NCBI GenBank assembly: GCA_900470805.1
Contig: UCCA01000023.1
Coordinates: forward strand, 344,727 to 408,726
Direction of reading: 5' to 3'
DNA length: 64,000 nt
Source: Hyphomicrobiales bacterium
Lineage (GTDB): Bacteria > Pseudomonadota > Alphaproteobacteria > Rhizobiales > Rhizobiaceae
Part shown: piece after piece, positions 25,458 through 33,516 of the stretch
Layout: every line of letters begins with the position of its first letter
Numbering within the stretch: position 1 is the stretch's first letter
Made by a program: the position numbers and the translations under genes
The notes under the pieces: model-generated
Told to the model about the DNA's origin: nothing
The model's input: the letters and a program-made list of their open reading frames with translations, nothing else
Databases searched by the model: none

Positions 25458-26398
25458 TCAGAGCGTGTAGACATCGTCGTGGGTGGCAACAAAAAATTCG
25501 CCGACCGGCGTTACCCAGCCGCGGAACATGCCGGCCGTGTTATAGGGCATCGTGACCGAACCATCCGCGCCGACGGCGACAAGACCGGCGCCGATGGCAT
25601 ACGGTCGCAGCTGTTCCATGATGACATTCTCTGCCGCCTGATCGACGCTTTCGCCGAGATAGCGAACGCGGCTCGCCACTTCATGGCCGACGGCATAACG
25701 GATGAAATATTCGCCCTTGCCGGTGCCCGATACGGCGCAGACGCCATCGCGAGCATAGGTCCCCGCCCCTGCAATCGGCGTATCGCCGATGCGGCCGGCC
25801 GGCTTGTTGTTGTAACCACCGGTCGATGTCGCTGCCGCAAGGTGCCCGGACGCATCCAGCGCAACGGCACCGACTGTGCCGTGTTTTTCGGATTCGCTGG
25901 CCTTGGCCGCCGTACCGGCTGCGGCATGTGCCTTCATGGCCGCCAGCGCCTGAACCCGCTTTTCGGTGGTGAAATAGTTTTGGTCGACGATATCAAGACC
26001 TTCGACCCTGGCGAAATCATCGGCGGCGGGACCTCCAAGCAGAACGGCATCCCCCTTCTCCATGACACGGCGTGCGTGACCGGATTGCGGATGTGTCGTA
26101 CCAGCGTCACCGCGCCGGTTTCCAGAGTGCTGCCATCCATGATCGAGGCATCGAGCTCGTGTTCGCCATCGGTGTTGAGTGCCGCGCCATGACCGGCGTT
26201 GAAATGGGGGCTGTCTTCCATGACCACGACCGCCGCCTGAACCGCTTCGAGCGCCGAGCCGCCGGCTTTCAGGACGGCCCAACCGGCTTGCAGCGACCGA
26301 TGAATATCGACACGCGCCGCTGCCCATTCCGCCTCGCTGAGGTCATCTTTCGCCATCACGCCGCAGCCACCGTGTATCGCAAGTGCAATTTTTGTCAT
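25458..26398 (-). pseudogene. Isoaspartyl peptidase/L-asparaginase, frameshifted
   Basis: The Ntn-hydrolase family IaaA splits itself before a catalytic Thr and cleaves isoaspartyl dipeptides or asparagine. From the ATG at 26398 one frame reads TKIALAIHGGCGVM through DGSTLETGAVTLVRHIRNPV. A frame one step away continues RRVMEKGDAVLLGG, the catalytic HGTVGAVALD and the C-terminal ATHDDVYTL. The join lies at about 26071-26082. The span of 941 bases is one short of a whole number of codons for 313 residues, so a single-base deletion, or a sequencing error, is the simplest cause. All other family motifs look intact. It lies just beyond the terminator of the HyuA/DUF917 operon. Confidence 0.8.
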
Positions 26399-26442
26399 GG
26401 GTCTGTCCTTCACATCTGTGCCGGAGTGTCCGGCCCGCATTG

Positions 26443-26471
26443 AAAAACACCCCGCATTTTCATGCGGGGTG
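26443..26471 (-). terminator. Strong terminator at the end of the HyuA/DUF917/ABC operon
   Basis: On the minus strand a perfect ten-pair stem (CACCCCGCAT with ATGCGGGGTG) with a GAAA tetraloop is followed by five T. It lies 14 bases after the stop of the last hyuA-like gene and separates the operon from the isoaspartyl peptidase remnant. Confidence 0.92.
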
Positions 26472-26484
26472 CAGCAGTCAGTTA

Positions 26485-28023
26485 TCAGGCGAGTTCGATA
26501 TCACCGATAACCCGCACGCGCACGCGACGCGCGCCGCCCGGCAGATAGGCAATCGGGATATCCTCGACCTCCAGCGTCTTCAGGCTTTCGCGGCTGGCAC
26601 CGGAAGCAACGGCTGCGGCCTGCGCTTCGGCTTCCGCTGTGGCCAGAGCCTCGTCGCGGCTGATGCCGGAGAACACCTGATCCACTTCGCCGGAGACCTG
26701 CGCCATGGCGGCACCCAGTGCATTGGCAACACCGGCGTTTTCGACACGCAGCACTTCGGAAGCGCCCAAAACCTTTTCCGGGATCAGGAAGGCGCCGCCG
26801 CCGACCGCAATCAGTGGCACATCTTCGGCCGAGGTCTTCATCTGGTCAAAGCTGTCGGTCACCATGTCGCGGATGCGCTCGAGGCTGGCCTTGACGAAAG
26901 CCGGATCGAGACCCTTCACACGGTCCTTGTCGCCCATTTCAATTAGGCCGGCGGCAACAGCCACATCAGATGTCGTCAGCGTATTGCCGCCAAAAACCAG
27001 CGCTTCCGAGAGAATACGATAACCGACGGAACGCGGTCCGATCTTGCCGGTTTCGGGATCGATGATCGTGCCGCCGCCGAGCGCGATCGGCAGAAGATCC
27101 GGCATGCGGAACAGCGTACGCACGCCGCCGACATGCACGATATTGTTCGCCTCACGCGGAAAACCGCCGACAAGGCAGCCGATATCCGACGTGGTGCCGC
27201 CGACATCGACGACCATCGCATCGGTCAGGCCGGTGAGAAAGGCCGCGCCGCGCATGGAATTGGTCGGGCCGGAGGCAAAGCTGTGCACCGGGTTGGCTGC
27301 CGCGACATCCGCCAAGGCCACGGTGCCGTCGTTCTGGGTGAGGAAGAACGGCGCGGCAATCGAGGCTTCACGCAATGCGTCGGAAAACGCCTGCACGGTG
27401 GTCTTGCCGAGCGATTGCAGCGCGGCATTCAGCAACGCCACGTTTTCGCGTTCCAGCAGACCGATACGGCCCAGCGTATGCGACAGCGTGATGCGGGCTT
27501 CCGGAATGATCGATCGGACGATCTCGGCGGCGGTCACTTCGCATTCGGTGGTGAGCGGCGAAAAGGTTGCCGAAATCGCGATCGAGGTGATGCCGGCGTC
27601 GCGGATTTTCATCGCCGCTTCGCGGATTTCGTCCGGGATCATCGGCACGATCGGGCTGCCGTCATATTCATGGCCGCCATGCACCATGAAGATCAAAGGA
27701 TCGACAGCAGTGCGCAGATCTTCCGGCCAGTCGCACATGGGAGGCAGGGAGGAGCCGCTCGGCAGCGCGATGCGGATGGCCGCGACACGTTCCAGACGGG
27801 CGCGTTCGACGACCGCATTGGTGAAATGGGTGGTGCCGATCATCACGGCGTCAAGCGGGCGCAGTGTGTTGCCGATCGAGCCGGACACATGCGCGAGCGC
27901 CGATTTTACGCCGGACATCACGTCCTGCGTGGTCGGAACCTTGATCGAGGAGAGGATCGTGTCGCCGTCAATCAGCACGGCATCCGTATTGGTGCCGCCA
28001 ACGTCAATACCGATGCGTTTCAT
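26485..28023 (-). CDS. Hydantoinase/oxoprolinase A (HyuA)-family protein, copy 1
   Basis: This 512-residue ASKHA-fold protein starts with KRIGIDVGGTNTDAVLIDGD, the phosphate-1 ATP motif, and has a second ATP motif, VVDVGGTTSDIGCLVGG, near residue 275. HyuA proteins hydrolyse ATP while opening hydantoin, 5-oxoproline or related rings, usually with a HyuB partner that is absent here. Instead it overlaps by four bases a DUF917 gene. A paralogous pair lies at 30822-33504. At about 510 residues it is shorter than classical HyuA (about 700). Together with the ABC importer it probably acts on an imported cyclic amide, but the substrate is not shown. Confidence 0.88.
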   Translation of the reverse strand: MKRIGIDVGGTNTDAVLIDGDTILSSIKVPTTQDVMSGVKSALAHVSGSIGNTLRPLDAVMIGTTHFTNAVVERARLERVAAIRIALPSGSSLPPMCDWPEDLRTAVDPLIFMVHGGHEYDGSPIVPMIPDEIREAAMKIRDAGITSIAISATFSPLTTECEVTAAEIVRSIIPEARITLSHTLGRIGLLERENVALLNAALQSLGKTTVQAFSDALREASIAAPFFLTQNDGTVALADVAAANPVHSFASGPTNSMRGAAFLTGLTDAMVVDVGGTTSDIGCLVGGFPREANNIVHVGGVRTLFRMPDLLPIALGGGTIIDPETGKIGPRSVGYRILSEALVFGGNTLTTSDVAVAAGLIEMGDKDRVKGLDPAFVKASLERIRDMVTDSFDQMKTSAEDVPLIAVGGGAFLIPEKVLGASEVLRVENAGVANALGAAMAQVSGEVDQVFSGISRDEALATAEAEAQAAAVASGASRESLKTLEVEDIPIAYLPGGARRVRVRVIGDIELA

Positions 28024-29096
28024 GGGAATACCGATGTGAATTCGATGTCATAACCGAAGGCGCGAGGGCCGACGGCGGCGATGCCTGCGGGCGTGGTCAG
28101 AAGCTCGGGTGCCGGAAGTGCGACAACCGTGACACGCTGGCCGTAACGCACGGATTCGGTGCCGATTGCGCCACCCGACACCGTGTCGAGTAGGCACAGC
28201 AGGTCCGGTGTCATGGCAACGGGCTGGCCATCACGGAAGGCGACCGCCCATTCATTCTGGAAGGCCAGTTCCATGCGCGAGCCCTTGTCGGCATCGATGC
28301 CTTCAATGACCGTCTTGCCACGCAAGAAGCCGCCGGTGGTTTCGCGCACCACGTCGACGATCTTGCCGCGGAACAGCTGCTTGCCGCCTTCATGGTCGAG
28401 CACGGCCTTGACCGGATCATCATGACGCGCACGCGCCTCGATGACGGCACGGCCGAGTTCGGTCGCCTTGGTGACTGTGTAATGAATGCCCCAATCCTTG
28501 ACCTCGCGGCCGGTGCGGGGTGCCTTGCAGGTGGCGGCCGTCGAGCCGACTTCGGTGCAGACCTTTCGCGAGATGCGCTCCATCCACTTCCACGAGGCGG
28601 CGCGGGTGACGATCACTTCATTGTCGCGGATATCGACAAGCGACAGCGGGAACATCGGCAGATTGCCGATGGCGAACGACGTCATCTGCGCTTCGGGATA
28701 GGCGCGGCCCATTGCATCGGCATTAACGACCGGGCGGTCGAGCATGGCGCCGGCGAGGAAGGACGACAGTGCGTTGGATCCACCGATCTCGACGCTCATG
28801 ATGGCGCGGAACGGACGCCCCAGATAATCCTCCATCACCTCGACTGCGCGGGCGAGGTGGATGGGATCGCTGAGACGTTCCTGACCGACCAGCGGTGCCC
28901 CCATCTTGGAAACGACAGCGACCATGTCGTCATCGCCCAGATCCATCGGATCGATGATCTGCACACGGCGGCCTTCGGCATAAAGCCGGCGCAGATTGAG
29001 TGTGGAGATATAGGGATTGCCACCGCCGCCGGTGCCCAGAATCCAGGCGCCCGTGGCGAGCGGTTCGATATTTTCCTCGGGGAATTCCTGCAGCAT
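28020..29096 (-). CDS. DUF917 (S-methyl-thiohydantoin desulfurase-like) protein, copy 1
   Basis: The 358-residue protein has the DUF917 signatures. GAWILGTGGGGNPY appears at the N terminus. SVEIGGSNALSSFLAGAML and NADAMGRAYPEAQMTSFAI lie in the middle. The C-terminal part ends in AVGPRAFGYDIEF. DUF917 proteins nearly always sit beside HyuA-like genes, and the family has been linked to S-methyl-thiohydantoin desulfurisation. Here the start codon follows the intercistronic hairpin after the binding-protein gene, and the stop overlaps hyuA copy 1. It is cytoplasmic, with no signal. Copy 2 at 30822 shares the motif order with clear divergence, so the two may handle different substrates. Confidence 0.85.
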   Translation of the reverse strand: MLQEFPEENIEPLATGAWILGTGGGGNPYISTLNLRRLYAEGRRVQIIDPMDLGDDDMVAVVSKMGAPLVGQERLSDPIHLARAVEVMEDYLGRPFRAIMSVEIGGSNALSSFLAGAMLDRPVVNADAMGRAYPEAQMTSFAIGNLPMFPLSLVDIRDNEVIVTRAASWKWMERISRKVCTEVGSTAATCKAPRTGREVKDWGIHYTVTKATELGRAVIEARARHDDPVKAVLDHEGGKQLFRGKIVDVVRETTGGFLRGKTVIEGIDADKGSRMELAFQNEWAVAFRDGQPVAMTPDLLCLLDTVSGGAIGTESVRYGQRVTVVALPAPELLTTPAGIAAVGPRAFGYDIEFTSVFP

Positions 29097-29124
29097 GTGT
29101 CACCCAAACAGTCGATGGCATTGC

Positions 29125-29160
29125 CCGGTCCGCACCCATGCAAGCATGTATGCGGACCGG
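29125..29160 (-). promoter_or_regulatory. Intercistronic hairpin after the binding-protein gene
   Basis: A perfect ten-pair stem (CCGGTCCGCA at 29125-29134 with TGCGGACCGG at 29151-29160) encloses a 16-base loop that itself contains CATGC and GCATG arms. No T run follows. It lies between the binding-protein stop and the DUF917 start. Hairpins in this position often protect the binding-protein message from decay and reduce readthrough into downstream genes. Confidence 0.6.
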
Positions 29161-29184
29161 ATTTCGTGAGGGTCCTCGAAGGCC

Positions 29185-30783
29185 TTAGTTGGCCTTGCAG
29201 TCCCAATGGAAGTTGGAGAAGTTGAGGTCCCAGCTCTGCATCGGAATGAAGGCATAGCCCTGAAGGCACTTGCTGGCACCGTAACGGCGGTTCGGAGCGA
29301 CGGCCCAGACATCCGGCTGCAGATCGGCGATCTTGGTCTGCAATTCCTTGTAGGTGGCGTTCTGCGCGGCCACGTCGGTTTCACCGCGTGCCTTGTCGAT
29401 CAGCGCGTCGACTTCCGGATCCTGCAGCCATTCCATCGACCACCAGGTGCCCGATGCCTTGGAGTGATACTGGTTGTAGAACATCGCATCGGGGGAAGGA
29501 TAGCTCGGAGATACGTTAACCTGCGTCGAAGCCGGCGTGGTTTCCACCTTGGACGACATTTCGACAATGCGGTTCCACGGCTCCGGCTTGATATCGAGCT
29601 TGATGCCGATCTGCTCGAGATTGGCCTGCATCAGCAGCGCCACTTCCGCTTCGAAGGCAAGCGAGGCGACATAGCTGTTAACCAGCGTGATATCCTGACC
29701 GGCATATTTCGACTTGGCCAGCTCCTCCTTGGCCTTTTCGAGATCGAAGACGCCCGGCTCGATACCATCGTTATGGGCGTCCTTGAAAGCGTCCGACAGC
29801 GGGCCCTTCATGTCGAAGCCGGGATAGATGACTTCCTGAATGGTCTTGTAGTCGGTGGCGTAGGCAATGGCGCGGCGCACATGCACGTCGTCGGTCGGAT
29901 AGACCTTGGTGTTGAGCTTGATGACGAAGCCGCCGGCGGTGCGGGTCTGGATCAGCTTGTAGCCGTCCATCTTGCCGATCGCCTCATAGGTGTCGTTGCC
30001 GAGACCGTGCGAAGTGAGGCCAAGTTCACCCTTTTCAGCCAGCGCCTTGACTGTGGCATCGTCGCTGGTCTGCACGAAACGCACTTCGTCGATCGGCTTG
30101 CCCTTGGTCCAGCCGAGGAAATAGTCGGCATTGCGGGTGATGACCATATCCGCCGAGCGGTTGTAGCTGACCAGCGAATACGGACCGGAACCGGCGGAAT
30201 GTTCGCCGACATATGCTTCGCCCCACTTGTCTTCGGCCTTGGTATAGGCTTCGATCAGTTTCTGGTTCAGCGCCATGAAGATCGGCGTGACCGACATGAA
30301 TGGCGAGAACTGGCGTTCCAGCTTGAAAACAACAGTCTTGTCATCAGGCGTGGTGATGTTTTCCGGCTTGATCAGGCCAACGACGAGGTTGGAAGGGCCC
30401 TTGTTGATGCCGATCAGCCGCTGCACCGACCATGCGATATCGGACGCCTTGACGGCCGTGCCATCCTGGAATTTTGCGTCGTCGCGCAGATGAAAGGTGT
30501 AGGTCTTGCCGTCCTCGGAGACATCCCAGGACTTTGCCAGATGCGGCACAATTTCGCCCGACGGGCTGACGGTGGTGAGGCCGTCATACATGTTTACGAT
30601 CGCCATGTAACCGGTGTAGTCGGTCACCTTGGCCGGATCGAGTGACGAGAAGATCTGCATCGTGTTGACGGCGATCGACACTTTTTCGTCGGCGGCCGAG
30701 GCTGATGCGGCATGCATCGTCAGCGTAAGCGCGGTGCCAAGCGCAAGAGCAGCAAGGCGAGACATTGTAGACCTGGTTTTCAT
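29185..30783 (-). CDS. Family 5 (peptide-type) ABC substrate-binding protein
   Basis: The 532-residue protein has a signal peptide ending in AASASAADEK and the family 5 layout: NMYDGLTTVSPSGEIVPHLA then KSWDVSEDGKTYTFHLRDDAKFQDG at about residues 65-110, DPEVDALIDKARGETD and a C-terminal LQPDVWAVAPNRRYG. Family 5 proteins bind peptides, nickel, opines or oligosaccharides. The ATG at 30783 follows GAGAGGAAC. It is placed between the two DUF917/HyuA pairs, unusually behind the permease and ATPase genes in the same transcript. The ligand is unknown but should be a compound that HyuA and DUF917 proteins can open. Confidence 0.92.
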   Translation of the reverse strand: MKTRSTMSRLAALALGTALTLTMHAASASAADEKVSIAVNTMQIFSSLDPAKVTDYTGYMAIVNMYDGLTTVSPSGEIVPHLAKSWDVSEDGKTYTFHLRDDAKFQDGTAVKASDIAWSVQRLIGINKGPSNLVVGLIKPENITTPDDKTVVFKLERQFSPFMSVTPIFMALNQKLIEAYTKAEDKWGEAYVGEHSAGSGPYSLVSYNRSADMVITRNADYFLGWTKGKPIDEVRFVQTSDDATVKALAEKGELGLTSHGLGNDTYEAIGKMDGYKLIQTRTAGGFVIKLNTKVYPTDDVHVRRAIAYATDYKTIQEVIYPGFDMKGPLSDAFKDAHNDGIEPGVFDLEKAKEELAKSKYAGQDITLVNSYVASLAFEAEVALLMQANLEQIGIKLDIKPEPWNRIVEMSSKVETTPASTQVNVSPSYPSPDAMFYNQYHSKASGTWWSMEWLQDPEVDALIDKARGETDVAAQNATYKELQTKIADLQPDVWAVAPNRRYGASKCLQGYAFIPMQSWDLNFSNFHWDCKAN

Positions 30784-30821
30784 GCTAGTTCCTCTCATGT
30801 ATGCGGAACGCCCGCTTATGG

Positions 30822-31958
30822 TCAGGCCGCCTGAGTTGTGACCGCAGGCAGCGGAGAAAAGGTGAGCTCGGGGTAGCCAAATGCCTTCGGCCCGACGACG
30901 TCGAGCGCCGGGGCGCTACGCAGGAGATCGTGGCAGGGGATGGCCAGCACCGCGACACGCTGGCCGTAACGCAGCATTTCGGTGGTGATTGGGTAACCGG
31001 TATCGACATCGAGCAACACGATCAGGTCCGGTACGGTGACCTCAACCTTGCCGTTGCGACGGAAGATCAGGAACTCGTTCTGGATGGCGACGCCGGCGGT
31101 CTGGCCGGTACAATCGTCAAAGCCCGCCAGTTCCATTTCACCCACTGCAAAGCCGCCGCGCAGGTGGCGTTTCAGATCGGTGATCTTGCCGTTGAAGACA
31201 CGGCGTCCGCCTTCAAGCGCGCAGACGGCGGCAATCGGATCGTCCTGCGCCTTGCGGGCGTCGATCACGGCCTGACCGAGTGCGATCGCCTTGGTGTAGC
31301 TTTTCGGAATGCCGTAACGGTGAACGAAATGGGCTTGCATCGGCGCCGTCGCCAGCATGGCGCCACCGCCCTGTGCCACCACGCAGGCGCGTGCCATGCG
31401 TTCGTGCCAGACTTCGGAGACGGCGTGGCTGAAGATGACCGCGTTACCATGCAGGTCGCACATCACCGAAGGCGTCGAGCTGTGACCGTAGATGGAGAAG
31501 GTTGTCATCTGCATTTCCGGGAAGGCGCGGCCCATGCCGTCGCAATCGAGGATCGGCAGACCGCCGAGTGCGGCCGTCACCAGCGGGTTGATGGCGTTTG
31601 CGCCACCGATTTCCTCGCAGACGATAGCGTCGATCGGCTGGCGGATCAGGTCTTCCATGGCGCGCAGGCAACGCAGTCCCTCGCGGCCTTCACGCAGGCG
31701 CTCCGTGCCAACAACAGGTGCTCCGATGCCGCCGATGGACATGCACAGCGCATCCGGCTCGATTTGGTCGGTGCCGAGGATTTTCAGCTCGTAACCGGCC
31801 TTCATGGCTTCCAGCGCCAGAAGCTTGCCCTGATAGGGATTGCCGCCGCCGCCGGTGCCCAAGATACCGGCGCCGATTTCCAGCGCATCGAGATCCTCGA
31901 CCGTCAGCGTGCGCAGATTGGCTTCGTCGTATTTCAGCTTGCGCGGTTCAGCCACCAT
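30822..31958 (-). CDS. DUF917 (S-methyl-thiohydantoin desulfurase-like) protein, copy 2
   Basis: At 378 residues this paralogue has LEIGAGILGTGGGGNPYQG near the N terminus, CEEIGGANAINPLVTAALG and CDGMGRAFPEMQMTTFSIY in the middle, and VVGPKAFGYPELTF at the end. The frame stays open upstream but that part is basic and antisense-like. The ATG at 31958 overlaps the hyuA copy 2 stop by a few codons, with GGGAGG just before it, and a GTG three bases later has better spacing. Tight overlap implies a stable HyuA-DUF917 complex. It is 38 bases ahead of the binding-protein gene. Confidence 0.85.
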   Translation of the reverse strand: MVAEPRKLKYDEANLRTLTVEDLDALEIGAGILGTGGGGNPYQGKLLALEAMKAGYELKILGTDQIEPDALCMSIGGIGAPVVGTERLREGREGLRCLRAMEDLIRQPIDAIVCEEIGGANAINPLVTAALGGLPILDCDGMGRAFPEMQMTTFSIYGHSSTPSVMCDLHGNAVIFSHAVSEVWHERMARACVVAQGGGAMLATAPMQAHFVHRYGIPKSYTKAIALGQAVIDARKAQDDPIAAVCALEGGRRVFNGKITDLKRHLRGGFAVGEMELAGFDDCTGQTAGVAIQNEFLIFRRNGKVEVTVPDLIVLLDVDTGYPITTEMLRYGQRVAVLAIPCHDLLRSAPALDVVGPKAFGYPELTFSPLPAVTTQAA

Positions 31959-33504
31959 GGCCTCCCATTTCTCCAACGACCTTGACGTGAATGCGCGTGG
32001 CATTGCCGGGCAGATAGGCCAGCGGCGTGTCCTCGCGTTCGATGACTTCGAGTGTTTCGGCGAGCGCTCCCGCGGCAATCGCCTTTTCGCGGGCTTCGGC
32101 TTCGGCTTCGTCCAGCGCGCTTTCGCGGGTGCGACCATCGATCAGCGAAAAGACGCGATCGGTTTCGCCGCTGATCTGCGCGATTGCAGCACCGACGGCA
32201 TTGGCGACGGCAAAATTGTCCGGGCGGATGACATCAAGATCGCCGATCCTGTCCGGCATCAGGATCGAGCCGCCGCCAACGGCGATGACCGGAACCGGAG
32301 TCGAGGAAATGCGGCTACGCTCGACACAGGCTTCCAGCATGGCGTCGATCTTTTTCGCCGCAGCCTCCACCAGCGACGGATCGAGACCAGCCAGCAAACC
32401 GGCATCGCCGATATCCGCCTTGCCGGAAGCAACGGCGATATCCGTTGCCGTAAGGGTCTTGCCGCCGAAGCAGATCGCATCCTGACGGACACGGTAGCCC
32501 ACAGATTTCGGGCCGATGGTCACGCCCTTGTCGGTTTCGACCACCAGCGAACCGCCGCCGAGGCCGATGGAAAACACGTCCGGCATGCGGAAATTGGTGC
32601 GCACGCCGCCGATATCGACCGTTGTCGATGCCTGGCGCGGAAAACCGTGCGACAGCGAACCGACATCCGATGTGGTGCCGCCGACATCGACCACGACGGC
32701 ATCCTTGATGCCGGTGAGGAAGGCGGCGCCTCGCATGGAATTGGTCGGGCCGGATGCGAAGGTGAGAACCGGGAAGGAACGTACCACATCGGCCGCCATC
32801 AGCGTGCCGTCGTTCTGGGTGATGTAGAACGGAGCCTTGATGCCCGCCGTTTCCAGCGCCTTGCCGAAGGCGGCGACCGTACGGTCGGCCAGCGACAGCA
32901 GGCTGGCATTCATGATCGCCGCACTTTCGCGCGCGAGCAGACCATGACGGCCGATATCCTTCGACATGACCACCGGCAGGCCGGGGCAATGCTGTTGCAG
33001 GATTTCCTTGGTGCGCAGTTCCATCGCATCGTTGATGCCGCTGAACACACAGGTGACGGCCGCAGTCCTCAGGCCCTTGGCGCGGATATCGCCGGCAATA
33101 CGGACGATCTCGTCTTCATCGAGCGGCGAGATTTCACGGCCGTCGAATTCGTAACCGCCGCGCACCTGATAACCATGGTTGCCGACGATCTCGCGGATAT
33201 CATCCGGCCAATCGACCATCGGCGGCAGGCCGGCGCCGGACGGCAGGCCGAGGCGGATGGCCGCGACCTCTTCCATATGCCGGCGCTCGATCACCGCATT
33301 GGTGAAATGCGTGGTACCGATCATCACGGCGGCAATGCGCTGCCGGTCGATGCCGGAGGCTTCGATGACCTTTTCCAGCGCTTCGATCACGCCCGAGGTC
33401 ACATCCTCGGTGGTCGAGGCCTTTACGCCGGCCAGAACCGTCTTGCCTTGCAGAACGACAGCATCCGTATTGGTGCCGCCAACGTCAATTCCAACGCGAT
33501 ACAC
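31948..33504 (-). CDS. Hydantoinase/oxoprolinase A (HyuA)-family protein, copy 2
   Basis: The 518-residue protein starts YRVGIDVGGTNTDAVVLQGK and has VVDVGGTTSDVGSLSHG near residue 270, the two ATP-binding loops of the ASKHA fold. AGLPPMVDWPDDIREIV and TFASGPTNSMRGAAFLTG are shared almost word for word with copy 1, so the pair arose by duplication. No HyuB gene is present in the cluster. It is encoded 12 bases after the ABC ATPase and overlaps DUF917 copy 2. Expected role: ATP-driven opening of a ring amide in the cytoplasm, with the substrate unknown. Confidence 0.88.
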   Translation of the reverse strand: MYRVGIDVGGTNTDAVVLQGKTVLAGVKASTTEDVTSGVIEALEKVIEASGIDRQRIAAVMIGTTHFTNAVIERRHMEEVAAIRLGLPSGAGLPPMVDWPDDIREIVGNHGYQVRGGYEFDGREISPLDEDEIVRIAGDIRAKGLRTAAVTCVFSGINDAMELRTKEILQQHCPGLPVVMSKDIGRHGLLARESAAIMNASLLSLADRTVAAFGKALETAGIKAPFYITQNDGTLMAADVVRSFPVLTFASGPTNSMRGAAFLTGIKDAVVVDVGGTTSDVGSLSHGFPRQASTTVDIGGVRTNFRMPDVFSIGLGGGSLVVETDKGVTIGPKSVGYRVRQDAICFGGKTLTATDIAVASGKADIGDAGLLAGLDPSLVEAAAKKIDAMLEACVERSRISSTPVPVIAVGGGSILMPDRIGDLDVIRPDNFAVANAVGAAIAQISGETDRVFSLIDGRTRESALDEAEAEAREKAIAAGALAETLEVIEREDTPLAYLPGNATRIHVKVVGEMGGHGG

Positions 33505-33516
33505 GTCAGGCTCCTC

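Noticed and set aside
29206..30645. A 479-codon open frame on the plus strand
   Set aside because: It is antisense to the binding-protein gene, whose signal peptide and family 5 motifs are clear.
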